Shown: positions 1 to 9,567, counted from the stretch's first letter. The stretch: DNA of 64,000 nucleotides from Luteitalea sp. TBR-22 (GCF_016865485.1 NZ_AP024452.1:1634501-1698500), one strand, 5' to 3'. The notes: a model not told the origin generated them from the sequence alone. Numbers and translations are program-made.

Positions 1-2089
1 GCTGGTCCACCTCGGCGATCGACGAGCCGCCACGATCCTGCAGCCACAGGGAGAACCCGCCCTGCGAGCCGAGGCCCGGGATCGCCGGCGGCATCACCGC
101 GAAGGCCACCGCCTCCGGCGCCGTCGTGCGGAGGGCGCCGTTGACCCGGTTGACGATCGACCGCGCGTCCATGCCGTCGTGCTCCCGCTCCGCCCACGGC
201 GCGAGCTGCACGAAGTAGAAGGCGTTGTTGGAGGCGGTGACGCGGGTCAGCAGGCTGAAGCCGACGATCGTGTTGTAGTTGACCACGCCCGGCGTCTTCT
301 GCAGCATCGCGTCGATCTTGCGGGCCACGGCGTCGGTCCGATCGAGGGCGGCGGCAGGCGGCAACTGGACGTTGAGCAGGAAGTAGCCGTAGTCCTCCTC
401 GGGCAGGAAGCTGGCCGGCAGTCGTTTCCCGAGTCCGGCCGTCGCCAGCGCGAAGAGCGCCAGGATCGCCACCGCGATCAGCGGCTTGCGGATCAGGCCG
501 TGGCTCAGGCTGACGTACCCGCGCGTTGTCCGTTCGAGGCCGCGGTTGACCGCGCCGAACACCCGCGCCATCACCCCCGTCGACGGCGTGCGCGGCCGCA
601 GCAGCATGGCCGACAGGGCCGGCGACAAGGTCAGCGCGTTGAAGGCCGAGATCAGCACCGAGACGGCGATGGTGATCGCGAACTGCTGATTCAGCCGTCC
701 CTGGATGCCGCCCATCAGGCCGACCGGGATGAACACCGCCGCGAGGATCAGGGCGATGCCGATCACCGGGCCAGACACTTCGTGCATCGCCTTGATCGTC
801 GCGTCGCGCGGGCTCATCCCGTGCTCGATGTGCTGTTCCACCGCCTCGACGACGACGATCGCATCGTCGACGACCAGGCCGATCGCGAGCACCAGCCCGA
901 ACAGGGACAGCGTGTTGACCGAGAAGCCGAGCAGCGGGAAGACGGCGAAGGTGCCGATCAGCGAGACCGGCACCGCGAGCATCGGGATCAGCGTGGCGCG
1001 CCAGTTCTGGAGGAAGAGGAAGACGACGAGGATGACCAGCACCATCGCCTCGCCGAGGGTCTTGAGGATCTCCTTGATGCCCTCCGAGACCGGTGCCGTC
1101 GTGTCGAGGGTGTACCGGTAGTCGACGCCCTTCGGGAAGCGGTCGCGCAGCGTCGCCATCACCTCGCGCACACCGCGGGCGACCTCCAGCGAGTTCGACC
1201 CGGGCGCCTGGAAGACGGCGATGCCGACCCCTGGCTGCCCGTTCGACCGCCCGATCTGCTGGTAGTTCAGGGCGCCCAGTTCGACGCGCGCGACGTCACG
1301 CAGCCGCACGGTCGACCCGTCGGGCTCCGAGCGCAGGACGATGTTGCCGAACTCCTCGGCCGTGCGCAGTCGCCCGGCGGCGCGCACCGTGTAGGTCATC
1401 TCCTGGCCGGCCGGGGCCGGCCGGCCGCCGATCTGCCCGGCCGGATTGACCGTGCTCTGCTGACGCACCGCCTGCGCGATCTCGGGCACCGTCATCGACA
1501 TCGCCGCGAGTCGATCCGGCTGCAGCCAGATCCGCATCGCGTACTCGCCGGCGCCGAAGATCCGCACGTCGCCGACGCCGTTGACGCGGTAGAGCGCATC
1601 GACGACGTTGATGTTGGCGTAGTTGGCCAGGTACAGCGCGTCGTAACTGTTGGACGGCGAGTAGAGCGACACCAGCATCATCGGCAGGCCGGTGGACTTG
1701 CGCAGGGTGAAGCCGAACTGCGTCACCTCGGTGGGGAGGTTGGGCTGCGCCTGGGCCAGCCGGTTCTGCACGTTGACCTGGTCGATGTTCGGGTCGGTCT
1801 CGATGTCGAAGGTGACCGTCAGCTGCATCGAGCCGTCGTTGCCGTTGGTCGACTGCATGTACAGCATGTCGTCGACGCCGTTCATCTGCTGTTCGAGCGG
1901 CGTCGCCACCGACTGCTCGATGGTCTCGGCGTCGGCGCCGGTGTAGGTGCCGGTGACGATGATCTGGGGCGGCACGATGTCGGGGAACTGCGCCACCGGC
2001 AGCCCCTGCAACGAGACGATGCCGCCGATGACGGTGACGATCGCGATGACGATCGCGACGATCGGGCGACGGATGAAGAAGGTGGACAC
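1..2089 (-). CDS. RND efflux pump inner-membrane permease (HAE1/AcrB-like), 3' end outside the window
   Basis: The reverse strand is open from a GTG at 2089 to the window edge, giving about 696 residues of an RND permease. The protein starts VSTFFIRRPIVAIVIAIVTV, the usual first transmembrane segment. It continues with the porter-domain pattern LPVAQFPDIVPP and a VVDDAIVVVEAVEQH segment, which carries the transmembrane acidic residues that relay protons. The family pumps hydrophobic compounds out of the periplasm and inner membrane using the proton gradient, working with an adaptor and an outer-membrane channel. The GTG lies one base after the stop of the adaptor gene, so the two are co-transcribed. 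Family length is about 1,040 residues, so roughly a third is missing, and any channel gene would lie beyond the left edge. Confidence 0.93.
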   Translation of the reverse strand, partial: MSTFFIRRPIVAIVIAIVTVIGGIVSLQGLPVAQFPDIVPPQIIVTGTYTGADAETIEQSVATPLEQQMNGVDDMLYMQSTNGNDGSMQLTVTFDIETDPNIDQVNVQNRLAQAQPNLPTEVTQFGFTLRKSTGLPMMLVSLYSPSNSYDALYLANYANINVVDALYRVNGVGDVRIFGAGEYAMRIWLQPDRLAAMSMTVPEIAQAVRQQSTVNPAGQIGGRPAPAGQEMTYTVRAAGRLRTAEEFGNIVLRSEPDGSTVRLRDVARVELGALNYQQIGRSNGQPGVGIAVFQAPGSNSLEVARGVREVMATLRDRFPKGVDYRYTLDTTAPVSEGIKEILKTLGEAMVLVILVVFLFLQNWRATLIPMLAVPVSLIGTFAVFPLLGFSVNTLSLFGLVLAIGLVVDDAIVVVEAVEQHIEHGMSPRDATIKAMHEVSGPVIGIALILAAVFIPVGLMGGIQGRLNQQFAITIAVSVLISAFNALTLSPALSAMLLRPRTPSTGVMARVFGAVNRGLERTTRGYVSLSHGLIRKPLIAVAILALFALATAGLGKRLPASFLPEEDYGYFLLNVQLPPAAALDRTDAVARKIDAMLQKTPGVVNYNTIVGFSLLTRVTASNNAFYFVQLAPWAEREHDGMDARSIVNRVNGALRTTAPEAVAFAVMPPAIPGLGSQGGFSLWLQDRGGSSIAEVDQ

Positions 2090-2090
2090 G

Positions 2091-3305
2091 TCAGTGGCCC
2101 CCTGTGCCCGCGGCCGGCGACGCCGAAGGCGCCTCGGGTGGCGCGACCGACGTGCTGGCGGCGGCGCCCGTCGACGCGACGTCCACGAACGGCGTGGTGT
2201 TCACCCTGGTGCCCTCGGCCAACTGTCCGGCGTCGACGATGACCCGGTCGCCCGCCTGCAGCCCGCGCTCGACGACCCAGCGCGCCCCGACCCGCGGCCC
2301 GGTGGTGACGGGGCGCAGTTGCACGGTGCCCTCACGGGTCACGGTCCGGACCTGCGTGCCTCCCTGCGATTCGGACACCGCCCGCTGCGGGACCAGCAGC
2401 GCGCCGTCGAGCCGCCGCGTCGTGACCGTCACCCGACCGTACTGGCCGGGCCGCAGGACGCCCCGCGGATTGGGGAAGACGGCGCTTACCCGCATCGTGC
2501 CGGTCCTCGGATCGAACTGCCGGTCGGCGGCCTGGAAGCGGCCTGGCAGGGGATAGGCCGACCCGTCGGCGAGCACCAGCGTCAGGCCAGGACCGGCGGC
2601 CCAGAGGCGCCGCGCCGGGCCGTTGGTGTTGATGGCCTCGGCCAGTTCGAGGTACTCGCGTTCGCTGAGCGAGAAATAGGCGCGAATCGGGTCCACTTGC
2701 GACACCGTGGTCAGCAACGTCTGCGGCCCGACCAGGTCGCCGATCTGCGCGGTCGCGATCGCGGCGATGCCGTCGACGAGCGAGCGGACGCGCGTGAACT
2801 CCAGGTTCAGTCGTGCTCCCTCGACGCTGGCCTGCGCTGCGCTCACGGCCGCCTCCGCGACCCGCTGCGCCTGGATGTCGTTGTCGAGCTGACTCTGCGC
2901 GATGGCGCGCTCCCTGGCCAGCGGCGTGTTGCGGGCGACGTCCTGCGCGGCCCGCGCCAACTGCGCCCGCGTCTCGGCAAGCCGGGCCTCGGCCTGCGCG
3001 AGCGCCACCGCGAACGGGCGACGATCGATCTCGAACAGCACGTCGCCCTTGCGGACGCGTCCGCCCTCCTGATAGGCCCGCCGGACGAGGTACCCCGACA
3101 CCTGCGGGCGGATCTGGGCGTTCACCTGGCCGTCGAGCGTGGTGATCCACTCGCTCGAGACCTGCACCGTCTCGGGCGCAACCTGGACGACGGGGACGGT
3201 CGGCGGGGGAGGCGGCGCCGGTGCTGCCTCGTTGGTCGCACAGGCGGTGAGCAGCAAGGGAAGGATTCCGATAGCGGCCACGGCGCAGTAAGTTCGCGCG
3301 TTCAT
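2091..3305 (-). CDS. RND efflux periplasmic adaptor, lipoprotein (HlyD/MexA family)
   Basis: A 404-residue membrane-fusion protein. The N-terminus is a lipoprotein signal with lipobox LLTAC, placing the lipidated Cys at about residue 22. A biotinyl-lipoyl half-motif follows (PQVSGYLVRRAYQEGGRVRK), then an alpha-helical hairpin rich in Ala and Gln, then beta-barrel segments typical of the MexA group. Its role is to bridge the inner-membrane pump, encoded one base downstream, to an outer-membrane channel. It is transcribed divergently from the sigma-54 activator at 3471. A -24/-12 promoter core ends 13 bases before its ATG. No clear Shine-Dalgarno sequence precedes the start, which fits the very short leader predicted from that promoter. 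Confidence 0.93.
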   Translation of the reverse strand: MNARTYCAVAAIGILPLLLTACATNEAAPAPPPPPTVPVVQVAPETVQVSSEWITTLDGQVNAQIRPQVSGYLVRRAYQEGGRVRKGDVLFEIDRRPFAVALAQAEARLAETRAQLARAAQDVARNTPLARERAIAQSQLDNDIQAQRVAEAAVSAAQASVEGARLNLEFTRVRSLVDGIAAIATAQIGDLVGPQTLLTTVSQVDPIRAYFSLSEREYLELAEAINTNGPARRLWAAGPGLTLVLADGSAYPLPGRFQAADRQFDPRTGTMRVSAVFPNPRGVLRPGQYGRVTVTTRRLDGALLVPQRAVSESQGGTQVRTVTREGTVQLRPVTTGPRVGARWVVERGLQAGDRVIVDAGQLAEGTRVNTTPFVDVASTGAAASTSVAPPEAPSASPAAGTGGH

Positions 3306-3318
3306 GGTTCATCGGTGA

Positions 3319-3334
3319 AGCAATCCGCCGGCCA
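3319..3334 (-). promoter_or_regulatory. Candidate sigma-54 (-24/-12) promoter of the efflux operon
   Basis: On the minus strand this reads TGGCCGGCGGATTGCT. It keeps the invariant TGGC and TTGC blocks at the required 7-base spacing. Counting 12 bases from the -12 C puts the transcription start near 3308, three bases before the adaptor ATG, so the message would be nearly leaderless. The divergent gene encodes an activator with the GAFTGA sigma-54 contact loop. That linkage is why the match is taken seriously. Confidence 0.55.
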
Positions 3335-3414
3335 CATTCGCCTGAACAATTGGCAAGTGGTGCAGGCGCAATGATTTGAAGCATTCGAGACGCTTGGAGC
3401 CCGACAACGAAAAG

Positions 3415-3461
3415 TGTGTCTCCAGGCACATTGTGTTCCTGTGGGCACACTCTGTGGCACA
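3415..3461. promoter_or_regulatory. Tandem TGTG...CACA sites, probable activator-binding region
   Basis: Three imperfect dyads lie in a row: 3415-3430, 3432-3449 and 3453-3461, each bounded by TGTG and CACA. Read on the minus strand they are direct repeats that each begin TGTGCC. They sit about 107-153 bases upstream of the start predicted for the efflux promoter. That is the normal distance for the upstream sites of a sigma-54 activator. They also lie directly in front of the activator gene, so the protein may regulate itself. The binding role is inferred. Confidence 0.5.
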
Positions 3462-3470
3462 GTGCCTCGC

Positions 3471-4982
3471 ATGGCTGCGGGCATGCTGACGCCGGAGGTC
3501 TCCGAGCAACTGCTCCGCCTCGTGGGTTCGGTGCTCGACATCCGCCAGGTGTTTCCCGAAGTGTCGGCCGTCGTTCAGCCCGTCCTTGCCCACGACCGGT
3601 TGACCATGACCCTCCACGACGGTGCCCAGGCGCTCGTCTCGCACGCGTTCTCGAACGACGACGGTCCGGACCTGGTGCGGCTGAGCGGCACGCAGATCGA
3701 GACGCTGCAGGATGGGTGGTATCGGGTGGTCGACGACGTGCGAACGGCCACCGGCGCGCCGTGGGCCGACATCAGCCCTCCCGACTACGCGGCGCGCATC
3801 GCCGACGCGGGCTACCGGTCGTTCCTGTCGGTGCTCGTGCGCGGGCGACACCAGCGCTGTGCGCTGCATTTCTGGTCGCGGCGCGCCGCGGCCTACTCGG
3901 ATGCCGACGCGCCACTGGCGCGTCACATCGCCCTGCACCTCGCGCTGGGTCTCTCACACGAGCAGCTGGTCGAGGTCAGCGAGGCAGCGCGGGCGGCCCG
4001 ACGTCGGGCGAAGGCCCTGGCGCGTCGCGTGGAGGCGTTGTCGCAGGCGCTGGACTCGGAGCGTGGCCGGTCGCCCATGGTGGGCGTGTCTCCGGCCTGG
4101 CGCCGCGTCGTCACTTCGGCCACGCAGGTGGCCGCCACCGACACCACGGTGCTGCTGACCGGCGAGTCGGGCACCGGCAAGGAGGTGGTGGCGCGCTACA
4201 TCCACCGGGCCTCCGACCGGCGACTCGGGCCGTTGGTGGCCGTCAACTGCGCGGCGTTACCGGAGCCGCTGCTCGAGTCCGAGTTGTTCGGTCACGAGCG
4301 GGGCGCGTTCACCGGCGCGCTGCAGCGCAAGCCGGGACAGATCGAGCTGGCCGCCCGAGGCGTGCTCCTGCTAGACGAAGTCAGCGAGATGGCTCCTTCG
4401 GCGCAGGCCAAGCTGCTGCGGGTGTTGCAGGAGCGCGAGTTCACGCGCCTCGGCGGGACGCGGCCGGTCAAGGCCGACGTGCGGGTGATCGCGGCCACCA
4501 ATCGCGACCTGCGCGCGGCCGTGGCGCGCGGCGACTTCCGCGAGGACCTGTACTTCCGACTGCAGGTCTTCGGCATCCACCTGCCGCCATTGCGGGAGCG
4601 CCCCGAAGACATCGTCGCCCTCACCGCACACCTGCTCGAGGAACTGGGGCAGCACTTCGGGCGGGCGCCCGCCGGCATCACGCACGAGGCGAAGGTGGCG
4701 CTGCTGGCGCACCACTGGCGCGGCAACGTCCGGGAACTGCGCAACACGCTCGAGCGCGCCGCCATCGTCGCCGAGGGCGGGCTCATCACGCCGGAGCACC
4801 TGGCCCTGGAGCCCGTTGCGCGCAGCGAGCCGCCGGCGGCCACCGACGTGGCCACCATGGAGCGGCAGCTGATCGTGCGGGCGCTCGAGGAGACGCGCGG
4901 CAACAAGGCGCGCGCGGCGCGGCGCCTGGGCCTGTCGCGCAAGCAGCTGTACGGCCGCCTGGCGTTGTACGGGCTGAAGTAG
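3471..4982 (+). CDS. Sigma-54-dependent transcriptional activator (GAF, AAA+, Fis-type HTH)
   Basis: A 503-residue NtrC/NorR-type activator. The first ~185 residues look like a GAF sensory domain with no receiver aspartate, so it probably senses a small ligand. The AAA+ domain has Walker A GESGTGKE at about 231-238 and the sigma-54 contact loop GAFTGA at 278-283, followed by Walker B (LLLDEV) and arginine-finger regions. The C-terminal ~40 residues form a Fis-type helix-turn-helix ([20 protein letters not shown]). ATG 3471 is chosen because an upstream in-frame ATG at 3414 lies inside the operator-like repeats. The gene diverges from an RND efflux operon that carries a sigma-54 core, so the pump is the probable target. 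The ligand is unknown. Confidence 0.9.
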   Translation: MAAGMLTPEVSEQLLRLVGSVLDIRQVFPEVSAVVQPVLAHDRLTMTLHDGAQALVSHAFSNDDGPDLVRLSGTQIETLQDGWYRVVDDVRTATGAPWADISPPDYAARIADAGYRSFLSVLVRGRHQRCALHFWSRRAAAYSDADAPLARHIALHLALGLSHEQLVEVSEAARAARRRAKALARRVEALSQALDSERGRSPMVGVSPAWRRVVTSATQVAATDTTVLLTGESGTGKEVVARYIHRASDRRLGPLVAVNCAALPEPLLESELFGHERGAFTGALQRKPGQIELAARGVLLLDEVSEMAPSAQAKLLRVLQEREFTRLGGTRPVKADVRVIAATNRDLRAAVARGDFREDLYFRLQVFGIHLPPLRERPEDIVALTAHLLEELGQHFGRAPAGITHEAKVALLAHHWRGNVRELRNTLERAAIVAEGGLITPEHLALEPVARSEPPAATDVATMERQLIVRALEETRGNKARAARRLGLSRKQLYGRLALYGLK

Positions 4983-5068
4983 GCTCAGGGCTCAAAGGGC
5001 CCAAAGAGTCCGGCTGCACAGAAGCAGCGCCCGGCTCCCAGCTCGCAGCCCCCAGCCCCCAGCTCAGA
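4982..5068. repeat. Heptamer array between convergent genes
   Basis: GGCTCAG-type 7-mers follow the activator stop (4983-5003). Then come five 7-base units at 5034-5068 (GCTCCCA, GCTCGCA, GCCCCCA twice, GCTCAGA). The last unit covers the stop codon of the convergent TonB receptor gene. This is one of about fifteen such arrays in the window. Confidence 0.7.
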
Positions 5069-7775
5069 ACGTGTAGCGCACCGCGGCGCGCAGCAGCCGC
5101 GGGCTCACCCAGTTCAGCGGCTGGCCGAAGGTGGCGCCGGACTGCTCGACGTAGGGCTGGCCCGTGTCGGAATCGGCCACCGCCTGGTTGGTGACGTTGA
5201 AGCCCTCGAGGAAGATGCCCAGCGTGCGCCCCGCGCCGCCGAGGCGGAACGTCTTCTCGGCGCGCAGGTCGAGTCGGTTGATCGCCTCGGCGCGCCTGGT
5301 GCCCTGCGGCTCGACGCGCACGCCTTCCTGGCCCTGCGGCAGTCCCGTGATCCGCGCCCGTCGTCCCCACGCGTTGCCGGTCGTGTAGCGGTACACGGTG
5401 CTGATGTTCGCGCCGCCCAGCCACGGCAGCCTCACCGTGCCGAGCACCTTGGCTTCGTGCGTGGGATCGAACGTGGCGCGCCCGTCCGCGTTGATGAACG
5501 AGTTGGGGTTCACGAAGCGGCCGGGACTCCCGAGGTCGAAGCGTGCCGCGTTCACGTGCCACCGGTTGCCCACCGTGCCCTCGTTGCGCGACCACGTGTA
5601 CGACGCCTGCATCTGCCAGTTGCGGCTGAACGGTCGCCGCGCAATCACCTGCGCTGCCGCATAGTGGTTGTAGGCCTGGTCCGGGTTGCCGTACACGAAG
5701 CTGCGGTTGCCCGGGTTGGTCAACGCGAACACCTGCAGCAGCTGGCCATCGTCTGCCGTGTTGAGCCGGCCATCGGGGCCGGGATCCCGCCGCTCAACGG
5801 GGGTGTACGTCGACCCCTCGTCGAGCATCCCGAGGAAGTCGTCGAAGCGACGCACGATTCCCTGCGCGGTGAGCACGACCTTCCAGGGCAGTTCGTGATC
5901 GACGCCAACGACGTACTGGTCGACGCCGGAGTGCCTGAGGTCGTCGGCGACCCGGAAGCCGGGCCGCGGCGTGATCACCTGCGGCACGAATACGCCGTCG
6001 ACGTACAGCGAGAAGGTGTACGGACTGATGCCGCTGACGTCGGCCTGGGCGATGCGGCTGCTGAAGATGGTGTCGTGATAGCGGCCGTAGTGGACCCGCG
6101 CCACCGTGCGATGGTCGCCGCGCACGTCCCACGCCAGACCGACGCGAGGCGATACGGGCGTCGTCGCGAACACGTTGTCGATCTGCGGGACGCTGCCGCG
6201 GTTGATGTCGATGCGCAGGCCTGCCGAGAGCGTGAGGCGCCACGGCAACGACCAGGCATCCTGCACGAATGCCGAGAGGCGGCGTGTCGTGGCCAGCGAC
6301 ACGTCACCGGCCGAAGACTCGATACCGTACGGCTCGCTGCCGTTCATGTACACGGTCTGTCCGCCGTTCGGGCCGAACAATCCTGATGCCTCCGTCGCAT
6401 CGAACTCGAGGCCGGCCTTGAGGTCGTGCGCGCCGGCGCGCGTAGGTAGGTAGCGCGACAGCGTGGCCGTGAGCTCCTGCCGGCCCGTCAGGTTGTCGAA
6501 GTAGTAGAAGGCGGCGTTGCTCGTCATGCCCGTCTGCAGGTCGTAGATCGCGTAGTCGTTCTCGCGCGTCCGCGGGGCGTGTGGACCTTCGTACGAGTCC
6601 ACGTCCGAGCCGCTGTAGCGCACCTCGAGCAGCGAGCGATCGCCGAGCGTCCACGACGCACGAAGGTTCCAGGCCGACTGGTCGTAGCGGATGTCCGACG
6701 ACGCCTCGATCGGTGTCAGGCGATCGAGGTACTCGCCGGCCACCTCGCGCACCCCGGTCTGGACGAAGCCCTCGAGGCGCAGCGCCTTCGCAGGAGTGTG
6801 GGTGACCTTGCCGAGCCACTGCCATTCGCGTTCGTCGCGGGAGCCCTCGCCGAGGAAGCCGGCCGGCCGGTCGTCGTGTCGCGCGCCCTGCAGCCCCGTG
6901 AAGTACCACAGCCGGTCGCGCAGGATGGCGCCGCCCACCTGGCCGCTGCCTTCCCACCACGCGTTCACCTGGCGCGGGGCGAACGACGTTTGCAACTGCT
7001 GCTCGAGATCGCGCGTGTTGTTGGCCAGCCACTCCGGCTGGATGGTCCAGACCTCACCCAGGCCGGACGTGCGATTGCCGCCGGAGCGTAGCACGGTGTT
7101 GGCCACGACACCCGTCGAGCCGCCATACTCGGCGCCGGCGCCCAGGCCGGAGATGTGTACATGCTCGACCCAGTTGTGACTCACCTTCAACTGGGGATCC
7201 TGGAAGGAGGGATCGGTCATGTTCGTGCCATCGACGAACAGCGCGTTGCTCCGCTGGCTGCCGCCGAAGGCGACGTCGGCGGCGATGCCCGGCGCGAGGT
7301 TGATCAGGCGGGAGACGTCGCGCGAGGTCGGCAGGTTGAAGAGCAGGTCCTGGTCGAGGCGCACGGGAGCGGCGGCGCTCTTCACGTCGACGCCGGTCGC
7401 CGTGCCTTCCACGATCACCGAGTCCTCGACGCCGGCCGGTTCGAGCGTGATGTCGACGATCGCGGTGCCGCCTGCCGCCAGTCGCACACCGGTCCGGCGC
7501 GTCACCCGGAAGCCGCTGGCGACGCCCTCGATGTCGTACGTGCCCGGAGGGAGGTCGGCGGTCCGGAACTGCCCGTCACCCCCGGTGGAGACGACGCGAG
7601 TGCCGCCGATCAGCTGCGGGCTGGCCACCGACACGGTCGCCGCGGCGACGACCGCGCCCGAGCCGTCGCGCACCGTCCCGGCGACCGTCGCCTGCGAGAG
7701 CCCTTGCGCAGCCAGCGAACGCGGCAGGAATACCGTGAGGACGAGGAACACCGCGCCGGCGACCAGCCTGGACAT
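5064..7775 (-). CDS. TonB-dependent outer-membrane receptor with carboxypeptidase-like regulatory domain
   Basis: A protein of about 903 residues. Its Sec signal peptide is MSRLVAGAVFLVLTVFLPRS, with cleavage after LAA. Next is a carboxypeptidase-regulatory-like beta sandwich (VAGTVRDGSGAVVAAATVSV, GTYDIEGVASGFR), a plug domain (residues ~120-250), then a long beta barrel ending in the aromatic signature AVRYTF. Such Oar/SusC-like receptors import large substrates, often glycans or peptides, using TonB energy. ATG 7775 is preferred over an upstream in-frame start at 7835 because a GGGAG ribosome site lies just before it and the signal peptide begins there. No SusD partner is adjacent. The substrate cannot be told from the sequence. 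Confidence 0.92.
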   Translation of the reverse strand: MSRLVAGAVFLVLTVFLPRSLAAQGLSQATVAGTVRDGSGAVVAAATVSVASPQLIGGTRVVSTGGDGQFRTADLPPGTYDIEGVASGFRVTRRTGVRLAAGGTAIVDITLEPAGVEDSVIVEGTATGVDVKSAAAPVRLDQDLLFNLPTSRDVSRLINLAPGIAADVAFGGSQRSNALFVDGTNMTDPSFQDPQLKVSHNWVEHVHISGLGAGAEYGGSTGVVANTVLRSGGNRTSGLGEVWTIQPEWLANNTRDLEQQLQTSFAPRQVNAWWEGSGQVGGAILRDRLWYFTGLQGARHDDRPAGFLGEGSRDEREWQWLGKVTHTPAKALRLEGFVQTGVREVAGEYLDRLTPIEASSDIRYDQSAWNLRASWTLGDRSLLEVRYSGSDVDSYEGPHAPRTRENDYAIYDLQTGMTSNAAFYYFDNLTGRQELTATLSRYLPTRAGAHDLKAGLEFDATEASGLFGPNGGQTVYMNGSEPYGIESSAGDVSLATTRRLSAFVQDAWSLPWRLTLSAGLRIDINRGSVPQIDNVFATTPVSPRVGLAWDVRGDHRTVARVHYGRYHDTIFSSRIAQADVSGISPYTFSLYVDGVFVPQVITPRPGFRVADDLRHSGVDQYVVGVDHELPWKVVLTAQGIVRRFDDFLGMLDEGSTYTPVERRDPGPDGRLNTADDGQLLQVFALTNPGNRSFVYGNPDQAYNHYAAAQVIARRPFSRNWQMQASYTWSRNEGTVGNRWHVNAARFDLGSPGRFVNPNSFINADGRATFDPTHEAKVLGTVRLPWLGGANISTVYRYTTGNAWGRRARITGLPQGQEGVRVEPQGTRRAEAINRLDLRAEKTFRLGGAGRTLGIFLEGFNVTNQAVADSDTGQPYVEQSGATFGQPLNWVSPRLLRAAVRYTF

Positions 7776-7947
7776 GTCGTCTCCCGAGGACGTGGATTCG
7801 GGGGTGGCGCGGGGACATCGACGCGCGGCGAGCACCCGCCGGTCGCCATGAAGGAGGGGGGGGGCGACCCGACTGGTCCTGCGTGGGCTCGTCGGTGCGA
7901 GCGAGCCGAGCCGGCGGGGCCGGATCGGGACGTGCGTGCCGCGTGCA

Positions 7948-7986
7948 AACCCGTTCTAGATGGCGGCATCGTACACGCAACGGGTT
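7948..7986 (-). promoter_or_regulatory. Candidate promoter and operator of the TonB receptor gene at 7775
   Basis: On the minus strand a TTGCGT (-35, 7975-7980) and a TAGAAC (-10, 7953-7958) are 16 bases apart. An exact 8-base inverted repeat, AACCCGTT at 7948-7955 and AACGGGTT at 7979-7986, brackets and overlaps both boxes. This would suit repressor binding. The boxes are only moderate matches, so the call is tentative. The rest of the gap up to 8038 holds nothing recognisable. Confidence 0.3.
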
Positions 7987-8038
7987 CCCGGGGGCACTCC
8001 CGCTTCTGTGGACGGCGACGACGCGCCGCGGCGACCGG

Positions 8039-8677
8039 TCAGTCGGCCTTCACGCCGGCCAGCAGGGCGAGCTCGCGCCACTTCCAGTGACAGTCCACCT
8101 CGATGAACCCGATGGCGCGCAGCCACTGCAGTTGCATCTCCACCGGCGCCAGCTTGTTCGACGGGTCGTCCTGGGCCGGGGTGACGCCCAGCGCGTGCAG
8201 GAACCACGCGTGCATCGCGGGGGTGGCCGAGGCCACGTGCTCGAGGTTCAGGAACACGCCGCCCGGCACGAGGCGGTCGTGGATTTCGGCGTAGAGCGCC
8301 TGCTTGCGCGCGTCGGGCACGTGGTGGATGGCAAAGCTCGAGACGATGGCGTCGAAGGTGCCGAGGTCGGGCAGCGGCGTGTCGAGGTCGTGCCGCCGCA
8401 CTTCGACGCGCGGGTCGCTGCCGAAGCGTGCGTCGAGGCGGGCCAGCATCGTGTCGGAGAAGTCGACGGCGACACCGGTCGCCTCGGGCAGGTAGTCCAG
8501 GACCAGCCCGATGAGGCGACCTTCGCCGCTGCCGAGGTCGAGCACCCGCCGCGTCCGGGCCGGGATGCACTCGAGCAGCGCCGCCTCGCCTTCCTCCCGC
8601 CGCGGGATGCGGTAGGCAATCTGCAGGTAGCGCTCGGCGTGGCCGGCTTCGGTCCACAAATTGATGTCGTCGGTCAC
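8039..8677 (-). CDS. Class I SAM-dependent methyltransferase
   Basis: A 212-residue Rossmann-type methyltransferase. Motif I is VLDLGSGEGRLIGL (SAM-binding), motif II the acidic VAVDFSDTML, and motif IV/post region DAIVSSFAIHHV, followed by LVPGGVFLNLEHV. These are the marks of UbiE/Tam-like small-molecule methyltransferases. The start is a GTG at 8677 that overlaps the TGA of the upstream membrane-protein gene (GTGA), so the pair is translationally coupled. Length fits a bare methyltransferase domain. The acceptor substrate is unknown, and the membrane-protein partner gives no hint. Confidence 0.85.
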   Translation of the reverse strand: MTDDINLWTEAGHAERYLQIAYRIPRREEGEAALLECIPARTRRVLDLGSGEGRLIGLVLDYLPEATGVAVDFSDTMLARLDARFGSDPRVEVRRHDLDTPLPDLGTFDAIVSSFAIHHVPDARKQALYAEIHDRLVPGGVFLNLEHVASATPAMHAWFLHALGVTPAQDDPSNKLAPVEMQLQWLRAIGFIEVDCHWKWRELALLAGVKAD

Positions 8678-9513
8678 CAGCGGCTCCAGAAATGCGTGAA
8701 CGAGGCGGCGTGCAGGAACGCGAACCGGGCGATCCACGGCGTCCAGGCCATCTCGGCGCCAGCCGCGATGCGTGGTCCGGCCACCAGCAGCGTGAACGGG
8801 AACACGGTGGCGAGGATGGCCACGATCAGGCGTGGCGACAGCAACTCGCCGGCCGACATGATCGTCTCCGCTCCCGTGATCGACACCGTGCCGCCGCGGA
8901 AGAGAGCGTCGCCGACCAGCGCCAGCGGCAGCGCCGCCGTCCGGCGCAGCCATCGCGGCACCAAGGGCCCGGGCCAGGGCGGCTCGGCGCCGTCGGCGCG
9001 TGCGGGCATCAGCCCGACGGCCGACTGGATGGCCGACGCGATCAGGGCGTAGATGGACAACAGCGGCAGCCCCAGCGCCAGCATCGGCCAGCGCCGCCCG
9101 AGGGCCACGTCGCGATCGGTGTCCTCGGGGCCGCGCGTGAGCAGCACGAACAGCCACAGCCCGCCGAGCAGCAGGGCGCCGGGAGGCAGCGCCGCGACCG
9201 TCTCGAGCCAGCCAGCCCCGGCCGGCACCATGACCACGCCCGGCGGGGCCATGGGATCGCCGAGGGTCAGCAGGCTGACGGGGTCGCCGATCCAGCGGCG
9301 CAGGCCTTCCTCGAGCACGAAGATCCACAGCGCCAGCAGCAGGTCCTCGACCTGCAGCACGTGCCGCCGCGGGCTGGGTGGAGCGGCCTCTCCGCCCCCC
9401 GCGGCCCGCGCCGCAGCGTCGCGCCCGCCGCGGCGCCACCAGAACTGCCGCCACGTCCGCTGAAGGGTGGTGCTGGCCCGCGTGAGCAGACCGCCGCGCC
9501 GCTGGCTCGTCAT
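8674..9513 (-). CDS. Hypothetical integral membrane protein
   Basis: A 279-residue protein I do not recognise. A basic N-terminus (MTSQRRGGLLTRASTT) leads to about five hydrophobic segments: ~52-66, ~104-126, ~143-166, ~195-212 and ~225-247. The last third keeps Trp/Phe-rich stretches (FAFLHAASFTHFW). It overlaps the start of the methyltransferase gene by four bases, so they form a two-gene operon. It may be a permease-like or scaffold protein, but no family motif is visible. Confidence 0.7.
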   Translation of the reverse strand: MTSQRRGGLLTRASTTLQRTWRQFWWRRGGRDAAARAAGGGEAAPPSPRRHVLQVEDLLLALWIFVLEEGLRRWIGDPVSLLTLGDPMAPPGVVMVPAGAGWLETVAALPPGALLLGGLWLFVLLTRGPEDTDRDVALGRRWPMLALGLPLLSIYALIASAIQSAVGLMPARADGAEPPWPGPLVPRWLRRTAALPLALVGDALFRGGTVSITGAETIMSAGELLSPRLIVAILATVFPFTLLVAGPRIAAGAEMAWTPWIARFAFLHAASFTHFWSRW

Positions 9514-9567
9514 CTCACGATTGAAACGTCGCGGGCGGCCTCGTTGAACGAAGTCAGTGCCGTTGGT

